The position numbers and the translations under genes are program-made. A model generated the notes under the pieces. It had not been told where the DNA came from, did not search any database, and worked only from the letters and a program-made list of their open reading frames with translations. A DNA stretch of 64,000 nt, taken from Barthelona sp. PCE (Eukaryota > Metamonada: BaSk clade). The stretch covers positions 124,001 to 188,000 of the forward strand of contig JAUFOR010000004.1 of the NCBI GenBank assembly GCA_040285745.1, read 5' to 3'. Positions 61,901 through 64,000 of the stretch are shown here, piece by piece. Positions within the stretch are counted from its first letter, which is position 1; every line of letters starts with the position of its first letter.

Positions 61901-64000
61901 TCGGTTATTCAGCCTGATCACCAGGTTGACAACATCATGGTTGACCAAGGTTCACTTGTTGTCAACACAACAATGACCGTCAACAATTACCTCAACCTCG
62001 CAGGTAAAATCACTGGTGATATGGTTGTATCAGCTCCCTTGGTTGATCTCGGCTCTGGTTCATACAACCCTGTATTCATTGGTAGCGGTTCTATCGAAGC
62101 TGAGGTGTTAGGCTTCAACCGTGCTTCCGTCTCAATTGCTAATTGGGAGATTCTTGTTCTCAACGAGACCTCATTCGACAGCCAGACTCTCACTGTCAGC
62201 AGCCTGTTCACACTTGGTGCTGATTGTGTTGTCAGTGTGACTGACACATGCGACTTACGTGGACCTGATAACACCAAGCTGGTGTATAAGAATCTCGGTT
62301 CTTTCACACTTGATGGTGCTTTCACCGCGTACATTGATGGATTCCATAATCTCAAGACTTTCGATATGATTAACGGTGTTACACTTGTTCCTCTTTCTTT
62401 CACGAACTCAAAGACACTTACTGTTGATGCCACGAGTACAATTAATATGAACTCCTATTCAGGACAGAACGTCAAGTTCAGCAACGTTTGGGGTTCTGTG
62501 CTCATCACTGACGGTGCCATTGAGATGGTTCATGCTAACACCGTATTTGATCTCCAAGGTTCTCTCACCATTCAGGGTGTTGGAAGCGTGTCTGTGCAAG
62601 CTGGTGAACTCAATATCTTTGATTCCAGCTCAATTACCCAGAACTCACCAATTGTTGTTCACAGTACTGGTGATATCATTGTTCCTTGGACCGATCAAAC
62701 TGTCAATCTTGGTGACATCACTGTCAATTCAGGCGGTACACTCCGTATGAATGCCGATGCTACAGTTGACAACCTTATTGTTGAGAACGGTCAGATCTAC
62801 ATCAATACAACGTTCTCTGTTGTTTCTTCTGGAGATCTCCGTGCTGACGCTATTCTGACAGGCCCTGGTAAGTGGCATTCGGATGCTTCCGTCTCAGTTA
62901 CGGCTGATCCGGTTCACCTTCGCGTTCCTCTCGTCATTGGTGACGGTGCTTCACTCACTGTTGAGCCTTCAGGCCACCTGATGCTCGAGGTGAATGCTGC
63001 CATCGAAAATCCCGACGCTGACTTTGTGAATAATGGTACCATCACGTCCATTGCTCACACCACGCAATCAACCTACAATATCTCATCATTGGTTCAGGCC
63101 AATGGTGCGCTCAACGTACATGGCGACATTCGCGTTTGTAACCTGGATATTGAAGGTGGTACAATTACGCTTGTTGGCGATCTCAATCCCTATTGTAACC
63201 TCAACATGCGTGGTGGTATCCTCTTAGGTGCTGGTCAGATCAGAGGTCCGTTCGAGTTCGCAGTTGTCGGTGGTAAGTACTTCGCAGTCGCCACCAAGTT
63301 TTATCTTGAAACTGGTGCTGTTGCATATGTTGAGGATGGTGTTCTTGACTGTCAAGAGGGCTTTGAGCTCCGTACAGAAGATGCCTCTACACCTCTTCGT
63401 ATCACTGGTCCAAACGGTGTGATTACATTCACACCCAAGACTGATCCTACTGAGGAGTTCATCATTGATACAATCGAGCAGCTTGATGGTACTCTTGATA
63501 TCGCTGCACCTCTGCGTGTGTCGAAGCTTCTTGAGTCCAAGGGTGGTGCAGTTAACATCACATCCGAGCTCGTTATTGAATCTGACTTTACTCTTGATGG
63601 CGCTTCTATGACAGGTGTTGGTGGTGGTAAGTGGACTGTTGAGTCTGCTGCTAAGGCTACCATCATCTCCGGTTCTTTTGATGGTCCTTTCGACACAAAC
63701 ATTGAAGGCCTCGTAGAAATGAAGGGTACTCTCAATATCAATCAGCCATTCAACTTAACAGTTAGTCCTGGTACGTTCTCAGTTTTGTATGGAACTATTT
63801 CCTCACACTCTGCTGGAGTCAACTTTATAGTTGCTTCTGGTGGTGAGCTTCTCACTAATAACTACCAAGATCTTCTGTTCCAAACCGATAACGACGATTC
63901 ACATCTTGTTGTCGAAGTTGGCGGTAAGTGGTCCCTCAACTCCATTCGTAAGACTGTAGTCAAGTGGCCCACGCTCATTGAGGGTGAAGTGAACTGTTAC
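28736..64000 (+). CDS. Giant secreted beta-solenoid repeat protein, 5' part (more than 11,755 aa, 3' end outside window)
   Basis: The ATG at 28736 opens a single frame that I could follow to the last base (ending ...VNCY) without a stop: 35,265 bp, 11,755 codons, no intron needed. After a hydrophobic signal segment (about 43-59) and a head module with NWDCAKIPTNTDDAFL, the protein is almost wholly short beta-strand repeats rich in Gly, Thr, Val, Ile, Asn and Asp. Phrases such as LEVNGRLILNQDG and SGTGIIDIRG are typical of right-handed beta-helix adhesins. Many N-glycosylation sequons occur. A Cys-rich EGF-like pair splits the solenoid near residue 5,830. Seven or more W-x-x-G-x-[hydrophobic]-S-G-x-G type modules recur. 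Codons are biased (GGT, ATC, AAC), as in well-expressed genes. The role is inferred as surface adhesion or coat; a membrane anchor, if any, lies beyond the window. Confidence 0.93.
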   Translation, partial: MSRPGAENSKNSRYSVYSKHSNFSACMRVTNLFARGTLSLLKPLFVFLMLSSMLVHVSATNCTFTAGAGLSVDKYGSNGNWDCAKIPTNTDDAFLNTTTDPLVLLLDRSINNMKITLDGASLYMKDGELSVQNDFTLNCTGCQVHGVSMTVDGDFYHYEGIHGDTCTPSGCSGSRNSGDTIVSGDYIFSGPQPKRLYNRVIKVAGDVRFEDGVTQIIVGYGGKLVVDGTVYFPHHSLSFTQRVPGDTEMYTLEFNSFVEFSKYSTMYNRSTFLFEADIGSTANWLIGADELNFKACFFSFVDPADSGVKGVWEFIGEAGHPIVIFHDNQECLATDFEHQTFFKIDAGYDHVSNPNATNGILQLSGKSFALNGDELLFDSISVFSLYCDEVRLKSSNYVGEFDSFYLTGGFGFVGLNIKFIVKDLYLNREGGYTGEIFMNTFIETDHLIQDNYDLTIAGELIVNDLYIFNRSVITFDHTVFITVHDTMEFYSGTFNGLVTDFEDNGLHVDTLKLFSSEPKTTSFLTINTNSTFWDKGTWLANNAKFVFQYFEIAPFNVSEYNDATEYHYIKHTSNDVTTIRTKNLNRTTTGDTLFHAYVHLNNGTLVGKDSVSFGAGGRADELMSAQENVTVAFVHDTLVDSDDTKWDFAPNSLEVITRVLIDGAVMEINNNVDISDANCVWEIIDGEFESHIAHPISHLILGGGNCEFTDIHEIENITILADGKHEFMTNMNISRIYSHSASSGGAKVIFWEPVDINEMETTSGHSIVFEEVSTFNRIIQTNGHNEFIVPTIIDEAFIYNGNFSGLGNNTINQLTWNGGYITGADSTYYDLLILKPYLFVKDWIKGVGTANHFLYGRNIILEAGTLFEYTGTARLYCHDDAVLFIESSALFQMNTTAGPVIWSQHVGSRARCQIKVRLGGDLEKIGANLWTSDWGISTKGNVSLWEGTWRQRAPILIDYIFNVNSSTHFEIYYVGYTLDIYHDFSWRENAVLNIGGLFSANNNAFVFINQYAKIRPYEFDRGNLHFKSTSDIVLDAPFNMTNQIIEADTAVFTHADGAHSDTITITRGTHTWLGEQKFDGMTISGSSSTFNAHVNVSATYRQTAGTVKMKSSANMTRLEICGGTLTVTGALYVDSIDFCGGKLYIEGDLFIEDVVIAVTDSLNVLAPGSVYSKTFTMNAGSATISRMLVDVVTVNGGTLQVANGNIDELACAAGNFRVTVDVSINSTVVNNCYLLSVGTINLNYVWMIGASGRLENQAASTINNIDQTLGFFYINSLPIEIVNHTMRGGIFSANNLVHEVQNLHFYGGDITYHTANQILTLTGNSEIHAGTKTLRRHIKNTGSLTFYEGGVQLMYYTKLENAIGGVIHFDKSITNQYVFDVSNWNAQSSTTKATYKRNTLTNKGKIEVNGTVFMTTQLVVENGGLVEVWNDSLTLHGTSFAGTFNIFEGALLRCINYGLTADYLGVIEGDGSVLIESSSTLSIKDGSRYNIKDTTTVRGHLDIQVGAIITSIGSNVVVQSGSVSITDDHLVFVDNVTVSGGSVNVASKMSIADTLTITGGTQTYTGEFDVAHVVHSAGTLRLQGESDVSVDYHSSGSAMLNVQTLNLDILLLNLTGGTVDVDPTYELKIVNLYHDGGNLFSDGLTVIGLKYEFLSGDVRCYDGIVRVDGITYIRSMGTKRLFGSTTKSATLSFVGDVHWEESNIALGNKAMFVIEPSSILNIDFWTADYTVSTFASSSYPSLFWVKGLMNKYNSTKVTFAAPVTFDSTTHVYKGIVEVAGTGQCNNYFTLDNATLLITSNFFFGFGSDIVGSTDTILEFKSGDITTDRTFLYNNGTFLMTGANVVFDSSTFLIRVGSKLNVTSGNLMFDRSDCELDDVHVSGGVMDINAIVSIESLNMTAPGGLFELSRSVTINGDFDLFAGTVTDDGQLVVLGILRWFGGAISGMGRLLTDGSVDIYDSGSSKDLRISEFINTKECRWHGGDIDCYDDASFKNLGESSLLLIPGGSMLYKGTDADAHPAILENLGNITKYDADEAVFNIKVKDSGRTVLVEGVLSYTGGIESMGYTFINDSAVIQFAGPTQRYFPAAEIVGPGLLRVSAGATVTFTCKFNVTGDTEIAGGTAYFEPGLQLTNIGSLLNISGGICNFHGYPCIASDVLVIGGTFISDSDVTVNGNFTQTAGTDVLDSNAVVFGTFNLSGGDFGGDGATTLNGPVHWSGGLISGGNVFEANEEVFLTGGDKFINRRRFELRKSAVYESGDIYGKNAASLIVSTGCTLDLNPGADMYFWDNEGVRPELGNAHLINKLGASKVTVEWYYNAIAKLDVQEGIFDSAGGGWLAGNMTLAASTSFEVSGGVGFTFANGSDVFGVGELLLSGGDVTMMSGASISLDPGASDLIVDGADVAVQDDVTLTVYSITVDGPPTSILNFEGYKSINLPPTVVQGGFLKARAQVTFTTPVEFTGGESSFSGAVNVQDTMLVSGGTHAFHNYTTADAVVTVTSGVLTGDGRLDFQDQLIFEGGTISGGGLLTASSFTFQTPTVKVLKERTINFASTLDWTAGDIELHDAVLFNVSEAATLNFDLTGDYSLKHISGIDSVIDNYGLIDINNGLSSTIMTLDVLINSYADITVTQGIMDIYSRFTSEDLISIAANGVLRVSDNEFSVVGGSLTSVGKVEFIGGSSIVRDATYNIIDTLVDGGDVIIRDSVTLTKLGNPAEVRSGSLDLRVSPPSSSDIDVTGGILLFNCLDFNVNTLEITSGELKGKGTITVDGSFDFKGGLLNDIGTIKGDNIQIYNSAASKYMDQFSIQSTSSMILNEGYLYGTKDSKLVVDAGAKLTVSGGSTEKLLRNALDEFTSIEVYGTLEVSVVGTLDLDWDIVVYSGGVVDMKLGNINLRDSKVKFLAGSTFNIDNGVFVFATCDRNLFIDNTATFTIGTAGKFHVQSFNVFIDTPVVGAGEIIISGTGTVVLGDNADLTGLSGLEVQTGGELYVPCTSTDFDGTLTISGGAIDGDGDFNVASLVVTGTSTVRNLVVNVDDVTVSGILILQEAVIFAAATFKTTNAVANTYIRFRSSELQIGASATLTIDGTSSHLYFQDYDVFEKESLVSILGTVTVGSHKIIPYVRISIDAAASFTHTTDFAVYNDVYIDGTVTMTDGIDFTALNGAKITFSPSSTFVSGVLKASTNGIVEFKGTSTATNHFFVNSGDLILDGNFDIAAALEVQTNGHVYVKQNSAAGLPNTIIHNGGTVHYEVDTDVVDLTLYSGGDIYIDPEVTISLKSTGTATFLGGNIRSHFTGIINIDAGSTTVFGNVGSSGSVYFFEGTINVEGTMNLDYSYLYLKFDATINVAVGGVLTLKPTQDVANRHHYIEGGTINIYGALKDERANSDSNDYWYIKTSLNIHNGGVFNMDNGVVLLYVESNVHAGANILGTGASRLDYESGIHTLAGVFDGYYLQTSGADATTLTVTGQITASHRCYFNSIVYYDSVDPISCLNDKVEILDDFHIVSFLTPQNIEFAVTSDARLFIETNITIDNLLLQTSTNYGIYLLATLNIANTFNWQYGDFHGTHALVANDIIINSASNNRRVYDSATVHVINILTWSHGKVGLYDTASFVLKPGSTANLGFVDHYYGFMGGSTGYFILNGATVNFQYTNDYYGDFCANIQAKDTTFNFRRCRTRVYALYNKFENCLFTFDSTSSYDDLDFFTGETHLIDTTMTFTDSNDKFRVDHGSKVMMSGTTNIAMVHGNNIIGQGTCSGDRGLYITDTLNVAGSGRFSFSSGFHTYWHDNPIINYGVSTIASGEHFIVDTTFIDMLNITTGAIWIVSGTVSINTVSWTGGYLYGMNDPNDVTVLNIDTLSWNNGYLYQHIMLNVDHFFANPALNTHIQFGAGSVVNVLIDGNFTGGYLYGSMNSLYGARLVIETGAVFNIYFDNGASYFFRRYSSGASEATFENKGTVRFYGHDVPSWTVITSRQYVDWDVINHAGATMEIIDGADVEFRRGGLFDGTFTCSDLGTNVRFGSPTPFYFIGYFNPDCSVTFDGSSVTYVYGEWDVQNDNLIKFGHKIYFQESHEPDPSNDRKQAYTTAVITTIGVWESTGKIYLNSHNLVFDSDFTQTSGELHFDGTITMNPGTTFAFNGGNFYGGTLNVAGDFLIGNSAVTYFYTGIINLSGYGLWTYQHIYFYDSFVLHIAANGVFEVDPLSSGYGWYHSRTSSSMNYDAKIINDGFFVVNCSIPSYCNYMSIRPLFINNNGSHFAAGNTRFLSSTEWYGTTNVSGNAILSLHAESTYNPVTHVFDDTMIWLNESTSILSCESGTTIFKNTIDYYGDLSAFGGAIDFDPSVDLVWMNAEAKLTIQGSTSKTYLTQLPNNFIWEYVEVKSGELIITEDLAIRRLEQSAGIIVIKSDVTLSVIEKFDVSGGYIREDGVLNVNTTDYCNIRGSYYIRDNSVLQINSTCNIMTSARVDLHGEYSRFILTETGMLNETMTGVKYFDCVRAAASTNGGCYFYGTYWRNVSSSNSGMQMFGTIMYYDTFELHDYTNATSYPSSEFKFTDGTGEMRIDGTIFIYDDVIIDFAGSPVYLLSNGHVNVYGTMKSSGTAVKIHGTVEFHPGSLLHVTQYSSITSHTHFMDAEYQIVDGVRTKTEEAGRLVGIDNARFKFVGVSSYVAHIHFHSNNLTLHNLDCGHNAYLHIKSSMVLTGDVKLDRCTFNWNDGVSYVERLHGDEKVPTLWIPTGTNVEAVSHVYWGWIRVMHYGNTHWNTGGTFHLYYGAVFENHGLLNFTSSFSMTTTSGSFINSGDGKLHVTKYGSAITMDVTTHFINNGLVALDSDNSGSWIRFQSRMNSTGEFRFEQGYIRFYADIFYLLPGNKFTGCPSLIDFEYEVSRTYWFDGFYLDSNCPYETNLRIHRNRNQIFFPEFYTDFSTDPPTRIPSQDIDNLSGKPHHFQLIGTTSPYWVSVYFENVNSQWNEFFLEHGAIHLTNSKMVVHEYADLRHFSIMGYGYDSIFDLMNVTTISQNNNKHMYGNLTVRNYGDLYHDDGHIYMSCFYEYGTRFINYGYYRINSANHGYYHSNSRRAMYINRGKFEYYRQSNYYVEFDWAFIEESKHHCIRPDGDCGFVISSSATDINSYGLRFRYGPLRFNGTVFNITSNGRVRFGQHEERTVFIDTKLNCQSSGLIVLESAVNDIYDSDWSDVYNGGYPCYRLWTGVTNAFNSNMGNGTDDMQRYTSSWMTLMIHEGSTFVPASNMFLLTTYDRFGVTSTSGPRVYETPRLDIKDGSTLFIGKDVTFVVHDQCNLYYGRVVGEGTLDCRGTTTIFNSNHFYFLTKKVLLQNTVYQSHYNMLVGRDTEITLYNNSVWEWRPGASSHYTFSMSGSCASYGCSARFIIEEGSSFVASNSYCLLTMAVPLINHGTVDWTGYSCDFYMSPVYDLLERSTGLYTFGTSSVYFTTGYWVFGPNSTYAIDGAETFSIQGDSVFRVVDHEDWVFIGVVRPKNTARIEFVNTTVTDLGSITSFDQQSGMYCYGDVMFDTSFDINGGYHHAVAGRCIFLQPIIIMQATYFYGPSAFIFEQQLRIQAHTYWYDARVVLHDGLLHSSGQIYGQSSNRDESYADHSVFEFLGEATFSSTATSPVTYSTGSGPNESGYFITFIIREGVTATWNRGGNYYVEIINYGTIINDATSDVTCAYGLRLKNYGTILAQSASTFYKNCEITNYNLLSIDGNIGHVRNFGTINFISDSVTADCGYFLTESTSVIYMYIGATYTRLISSGVVRMKGDVHISLDQDDPIIDVNLWNGQIKEDVATYHIYNHTTGEAVGEKAVNGRYIEMKSTTSVIAVAVNHCPNDCSGHGSCTTATGVCNCDFGYFNDDCSGLWCGDCGDGLCVQGSCLCKGESEGNWCENTLASGTVEYSEAIGEWFGNPWVWVPNRYPRDIDSVVVSGGPLHVTQSTLIEELDVSGYLIVDENVILTVNTTITVTGTLEVNGRLILNQDGVLTMTSGKLSGTGIIDIRGVSAFSDGPVEFDGVQVRLGTSTGIHNLDGSIVGLFHFINHGTVTFTGNNTVNDHGSTLYYREDYSASSFTFALINFNNLFVPSDNTSFPRVRSLNASNIQVSEGAVFNVSSGHLDGLLEIGGTLLFSSEFHHDVDSDHYLWLGKKYDHFYNALLTGEVTHHGSKYGTIACDHMHVETRQSLSIDTNFDIGEQCWFEFTDISRINLRTIKHSGVNATSVFWSGGDTSVAATGTYYPPTGSDFDIQFGSVLFMMPVIFDNDIEIGGCVQGFASITFKGIVEFKDFGSEDVICVNVEVMQGDVYHTIKPNNTLIFKNVVDFNGGQYYFLTPNTQMYFHGTVTITPSSDSFFDCPSDDCWFELIDSAQIFMNTPTPSVSFELNGFNGVIHDKIISISQGQFYIDALWITECTINIATNGIFGVNNRITSTIYHDLWIRAYSKRIADAYASIAYSTLTGSGKLKVKQGYGVFTNVDTSSFISTRLHEVVHGELNINGTDFSEQSFHVDDDGTLSCRWVSCDVKDVSVANGTLYFFAQKDDMSFNIRGDLTIAGRGGFSGIHDTTFQTPKHFHYRINVYGTADISGTDVFVTNYQHVHFHGTVNIHDAYIVMGNSAARASLKFFGDQLNMGVGGTDVFVESPINVDYHGSWVVNSDTTIDAGGNVTIESRVVFTDVDLTLATDPDTIFVIKGPGQFYKTHITLGDETTFKVINHFTDDDHSDFTQFDALTVIEGTGQGNFHIGGYQPMFMNATVNFGGMIHIEQDLVGSEGAYPYHVVYIGTSFKINVQKPSFNVSYHRLNIAIGQSLVINQLHIDGNPSKHGVKCGGQIRMDELHWKGGYLTSTHTDFANRKFRVVGTINPSTLTRGNYDMYLSGMLYIESGATMIWSSGRVYVSHGSFGKIHIMNGGTFEERPTENLEMKNSGAYGHLVVDGVYRRKAGFTGTTTYNVLLAGSGLFVNEDGTDDMISYLTTTFTGVFQNDGNFLSKSTTHFYCTISSVEADARFNFFSTSSKLYFHGPVDFGGTFNVTTGYVYFVQQDDSATIGTMLLQAGEVHATEDSYGQKALVKYSYLEMTGGNLRGIGTHFADSFNWFGGNILDAGYLVIDTDAQFLPLSGTTLSLSQRQIVNNGTITVFTEILKCQQLGSIKNLEDGVVKFELGRPKRIHLSLNVYNSDPANSCHFINYGLMNSTNSTHSIDLLIEWNLYQYNEMTLINSTRFHLDHALESVFEGTTHIADGGIFTFSSVDVQIKKFAEFEGPGKISIEDGDFRLNGRISSIDLDVVGGILWYEEFGETLGEANVIGGAIKCADTGCTIGNILLQGGSLVATELMYVSNNFTWVNGDVSGAGNLIIQNYALVKSYEPKVFSERTILVEAGATMEFVDAEVTGENFGSIIADGVVDIKGRCRLLSGDPIEVSITLNGVSTVSTTDVNHIHELNWDINVENSLTLTGTVHFGGLLSLGKGASASISVNNAEMRISGSGARVQKSISVINGGTFRQLRGDIFVYSTGSLISDASSLVLLRNQYGVVWPELVIFGTMNVPTLEMNGFNIMKLEKGAAVTLNSVSITHDESSIQFRDDFTIPSLSMYRGVLSNEATQTITNFEFTGGSITGIGHTIVSTLFMYTENPKVFSVGSLVVDDHLLWLEGDFDLNNYFRLLIDNSAGTGAFLSSGYTIKSSDDTGIFMNNGDLTVNTTTVVESKFINDGVLTIDSVYLNTYGESTSSGTITYANSGGLLVRDNIFTIDAGSTVSGSSVVRALGGTLIINCANYAQTGNLRGDVDGTLIFKDQTTFNAAALSGLTITALQGGFVEFRDLTGTVPNLETRDLWSGVAVFGGIITTDTLLSSAVIYGNGELVTSNVWTMFAGTQLNDTITVRNTGTATIDTVVDPVIALWDETHIINDGTFNVNKGAIVGTGATITNNNDFNIVATTDSPTFSTSVSGTQFINTGTVTKTGVQSSTLGFEFIASNTGAVIVTSGFLHISSPYTAFATFSKGTFFADDGAVLEFDQIFLDVDAQVTSHANGIISFATTGSNPTSIYANYNVDGITRVVEGEVRFVSSREYSNYTVADGHYWTSAGGNLVKIGTDIEVTGGQLHLEHWSHTIESLTGIGGEVHYFNDFQIGQDSTFNGLILDGEDLGTVSFTSSSTSTVNDLEIKNSVVVVDSSSKLIIDGVFTLTSTTMYVDGELEIQDGTITIEGTSKIIIRTGGLFSSVDAFAQTIVDSTVEPTLNYFKVENGATFVRNSANMEDVLTIDAHFICEGDMTLTRGTVLTTASFISSGDVVLPLGGRLVIRGTEYKQIGGSMSDGGFVLIESGTVLFNCDMDISGTNATIRVVDGDVTIRPTGTTSSDAFISRVMLYGGTTHLGETLFITNLMTEERSYIDNGLPILKTEYDATIEVTIFTVNAIECRFDPVVDFTIINSMDLVGEDNHDFYSAHIQIAATAVFTWTSGRFGITSDVIIDNLNEINFAPVVAADNVIISGTEGGVINNDDTMYLRGASYLSFPVVFNINNNLNLIKEFLSEYVFDPVTTITSAVGTSSVFKKGTVEIKGRMVCHGTIEGDSSTDGNLLFTDDSTLLFSSTFTYVPEKLVLNFGGLKAEFEGHMDMTSSASDDSFVVSAGTMYWKGTTFTSTRPIHLTGGSLIMTHAVAPSVWVDGGSLFSDCTTCSIAEELRLTSGIVRTHGEIQISKKMVQSGDYASETITLEGYGAINLKTGSTSSSTGSQLLLDDLTINMEGTASWSVSGGRSDAVDAYTSTGKVLVGSSANLLFNADMPNQWFGLNVDNEGTITRNAGDSGKSELRGEFINRASGSVNVVDGTLMLNVIGENYGSYSAAASSSLAFDTPSFSWNDGTAMSGLGTVDITNGRVSARCVPSAITLKNLKVSGGALDFHCSSFTFEDITITDGSFYLSKEVSCDNLFLYGGSIKNIGKLTASTSTLIDGNLPIEIVQSTVDIAGAGEWRDGNVSMSDLARVIVSSALDINHHKEADGYVNKLEHVSGVDSELVITGTVTQNSNATDIDVSVDTFIESGGSLDITNSSVILRGDSEMDGSSDIGIDGHLGIMDGVHAWTSAHSFSGRGQLEIGGTTQLRSSAAMNFGVDGELLLSDGVSIFETGADIPDNDATVTIIGGTHTMAGELSWSEISHSDGTLVVSAPSEVRTDYMLSNNAKLIVDSTLDVMATMVQEGDSEQSGNGKIEIHGAIYWKAGTMSGLGSTVIHGVSEFTTAKPKFLIERELYSSGIVYHNQGHIHGSDGCSIVIGNNSVYYYSNIDFIKDSGKASIRNFGNLTKLDQLREVGDWCTSPRFDGRLNPDVTGGSVSFSTDGMDLDDMDIIFEGTNEMRWGTGLTVAMSVQRTRNMQGSIYIDQGGYGVPDVLHTSFKTEGNTIFDGGIAKFDTKGGSTSLISKYYCSFAPCPSGSQLATLKPHYLEVHHAMTYDGTYFRLYDAGTNIATHTGEGDLSAAVDTFLHYGGVNHEGRVKYFRVWNRTLDGTEIFRMSKMTEMFGVGDDLAQGLLAFINFTHIHDPTVPYEALGHCETLSPFNSSNHQVSRSRIEFSVQNNQVLLIKNGTTTFVGGGYSNGLFEAYETGRIEFGREKLYITGGTVITKGSGIVIDSGTHDIVPMESTVIVKGSAVVNIIYGTCDEASRFGVDLIIEGGRVNVLKPLDPSLNCFTLNSLEIYNGTMYVTGNLVVKGHTWVYERLSSLTIDVGYLEARDEFLFRKGLIDGTGAVKAEKNLEWLQGEFSGSGPLYNNGNFTLHSDGLKKFYTKTLHNNGNMTWIGGMWELGESPVINNNGPLFINVTDLDFSPPSGSTPLFKNYDSVTIACTSDVIIGIFIDNFGSILAQNDSQLFFSYGGSYHGILHAFDTSSFVFGPGSVYFAADLTVKGDGILTINGTSLEVYSTFEMPGGAIHIHTGHVTFRLGSNFVGTCPIIQYGGTVEFAGGTVDNPFTISAFELINGNLLTNSPIITAGSCKMDDGLINLIGTGSITVTSGQFNMSGGDLQGGGSLYVTTGDFYWAGGNMSGYGDLDVGGTLHIITLDTKFWSERSIICRGNLYWQGGDLIAGNDGNIKVLNGGTVYVQDDSRLVMDGTLVVDGNWISYGAFELSSSIELSGNMEIWDGDTELYNGGVIDGQIFINETGKLSFQQGFFVLSAESVIYGNGSLHNFNATLRLFSSINMPGTSIVTEGGAIYLKAPASINNCGGGFSVWAGLVDLSGAIDAKEASICEMWIKGGDVVVQYGLNLTINDRIRITSGSLTANGNVNSSSTTLLEDGTVKGTGLIESYGVAVWGDVFFDEDGQTIFYGETTINQTTHSVRQREIQFYDDTTMTTGSFELDFGAVIINHGYFTFTEVKTLVDLLSDVNKPSSFINRGEFEIVKDFTSTAKLDNYGNITIGNRVEFVLQAGGEFTHRMHSEATTFVSNIYLEKGAFTFDDALNISGKLNILWLKDSITEVYARLDNVGSWFVNLTTGSVNFHQAVDFVNPTSTLIVVGGNAVLFKDFGVTDTLLIPNIRLQDTGVLIVERDLHVNATSLDMYDSTVARFRDGSIVYIDEVNQNSGIVEGAASELHILDEFIWDAGAQNGFSGVTKSHTKTIIRGTAFKYLSERRFIFNGITEWQRSSIRLTTGAILDIYDDFEVSIPVDQTIRCDTVCADVELNLYGHFYKLTDLLVSIDVPVEVDGNFNISAGAVNIENTDIRITDTLDVSDANLTFINTNVDIRGVGTFISEGNVTIEDSTFTTRGEVQLNGGRFDIINSDIVLQQREVFKNELVNVIIESGSQLLIPYSFDSETTIDRFTLDGGIIDISGKLTVPLSVELISGTVNGDGYLYSYNESIIVNPTFTDELTATFIKYTLINTQGALTMNYIDMWFYDSLEVNSTSLTVADGAAFRINENCSYSSETAFTAWDIGMNALDTALYDLKGVIDINIGSERYTISNAQLVGSMLLEDGDARFTGSYVQVGELTISNANVDFRGGSSKTVEFWSASEVNCQTGSITFSNNAQVQIGGTFNIGSTCTLEIIDADIEILIGAKIFNPTVDSFIIRAASIVTYIPKTSVIQPDHQVDNIMVDQGSLVVNTTMTVNNYLNLAGKITGDMVVSAPLVDLGSGSYNPVFIGSGSIEAEVLGFNRASVSIANWEILVLNETSFDSQTLTVSSLFTLGADCVVSVTDTCDLRGPDNTKLVYKNLGSFTLDGAFTAYIDGFHNLKTFDMINGVTLVPLSFTNSKTLTVDATSTINMNSYSGQNVKFSNVWGSVLITDGAIEMVHANTVFDLQGSLTIQGVGSVSVQAGELNIFDSSSITQNSPIVVHSTGDIIVPWTDQTVNLGDITVNSGGTLRMNADATVDNLIVENGQIYINTTFSVVSSGDLRADAILTGPGKWHSDASVSVTADPVHLRVPLVIGDGASLTVEPSGHLMLEVNAAIENPDADFVNNGTITSIAHTTQSTYNISSLVQANGALNVHGDIRVCNLDIEGGTITLVGDLNPYCNLNMRGGILLGAGQIRGPFEFAVVGGKYFAVATKFYLETGAVAYVEDGVLDCQEGFELRTEDASTPLRITGPNGVITFTPKTDPTEEFIIDTIEQLDGTLDIAAPLRVSKLLESKGGAVNITSELVIESDFTLDGASMTGVGGGKWTVESAAKATIISGSFDGPFDTNIEGLVEMKGTLNINQPFNLTVSPGTFSVLYGTISSHSAGVNFIVASGGELLTNNYQDLLFQTDNDDSHLVVEVGGKWSLNSIRKTVVKWPTLIEGEVNCY
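46223..46402 (+). other. EGF-like cysteine cluster inside the giant protein
   Basis: Residues 5,830-5,889 contain CPNDCSGHGSC, then TGVCNCDFGYFNDDC, then CGDCGDGLCVQGSCLCKG, the C-x-x-x-C-S-G-H-G-x-C pattern of EGF/tenascin-type repeats, probably two to three copies in tandem. Elsewhere the giant protein has few cysteines, so this looks like a disulfide-bonded hinge between two solenoid blocks. Confidence 0.8.
46403..46800 (+). other. Second head module opening the distal solenoid
   Basis: Directly after the EGF-like cluster, GEWFGNPWVWVPNRYPRDID leads into VVVSGGPLHV and regular strand repeats (LIVDENVILTVNTTITVTGT). The same layout (Trp, then Pro, then Asp, then beta strands) opens the first solenoid near residue 81. 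Many beta-helix proteins begin with a similar W-x-N-W-x-x-x-x-x-P-x-x-x-D element. Confidence 0.6.

Noticed and set aside
29187-63422. Dozens of 60-190-codon frames overlapping the giant gene, all plus-strand ones in the same shifted frame
   Set aside because: They follow from the repetitive GGT/ACT/GTT-rich codons of the giant frame. None has domains, and each covers only a small part of a far longer coherent frame.
1-64000. tRNA, rRNA, CRISPR arrays, transposons or prophage
   Set aside because: I looked through the spacers and saw no cloverleaf, rRNA core sequence, regular spaced repeats, transposase motifs or terminal repeats. A covariance-model search could still find small RNAs that I would miss by eye.
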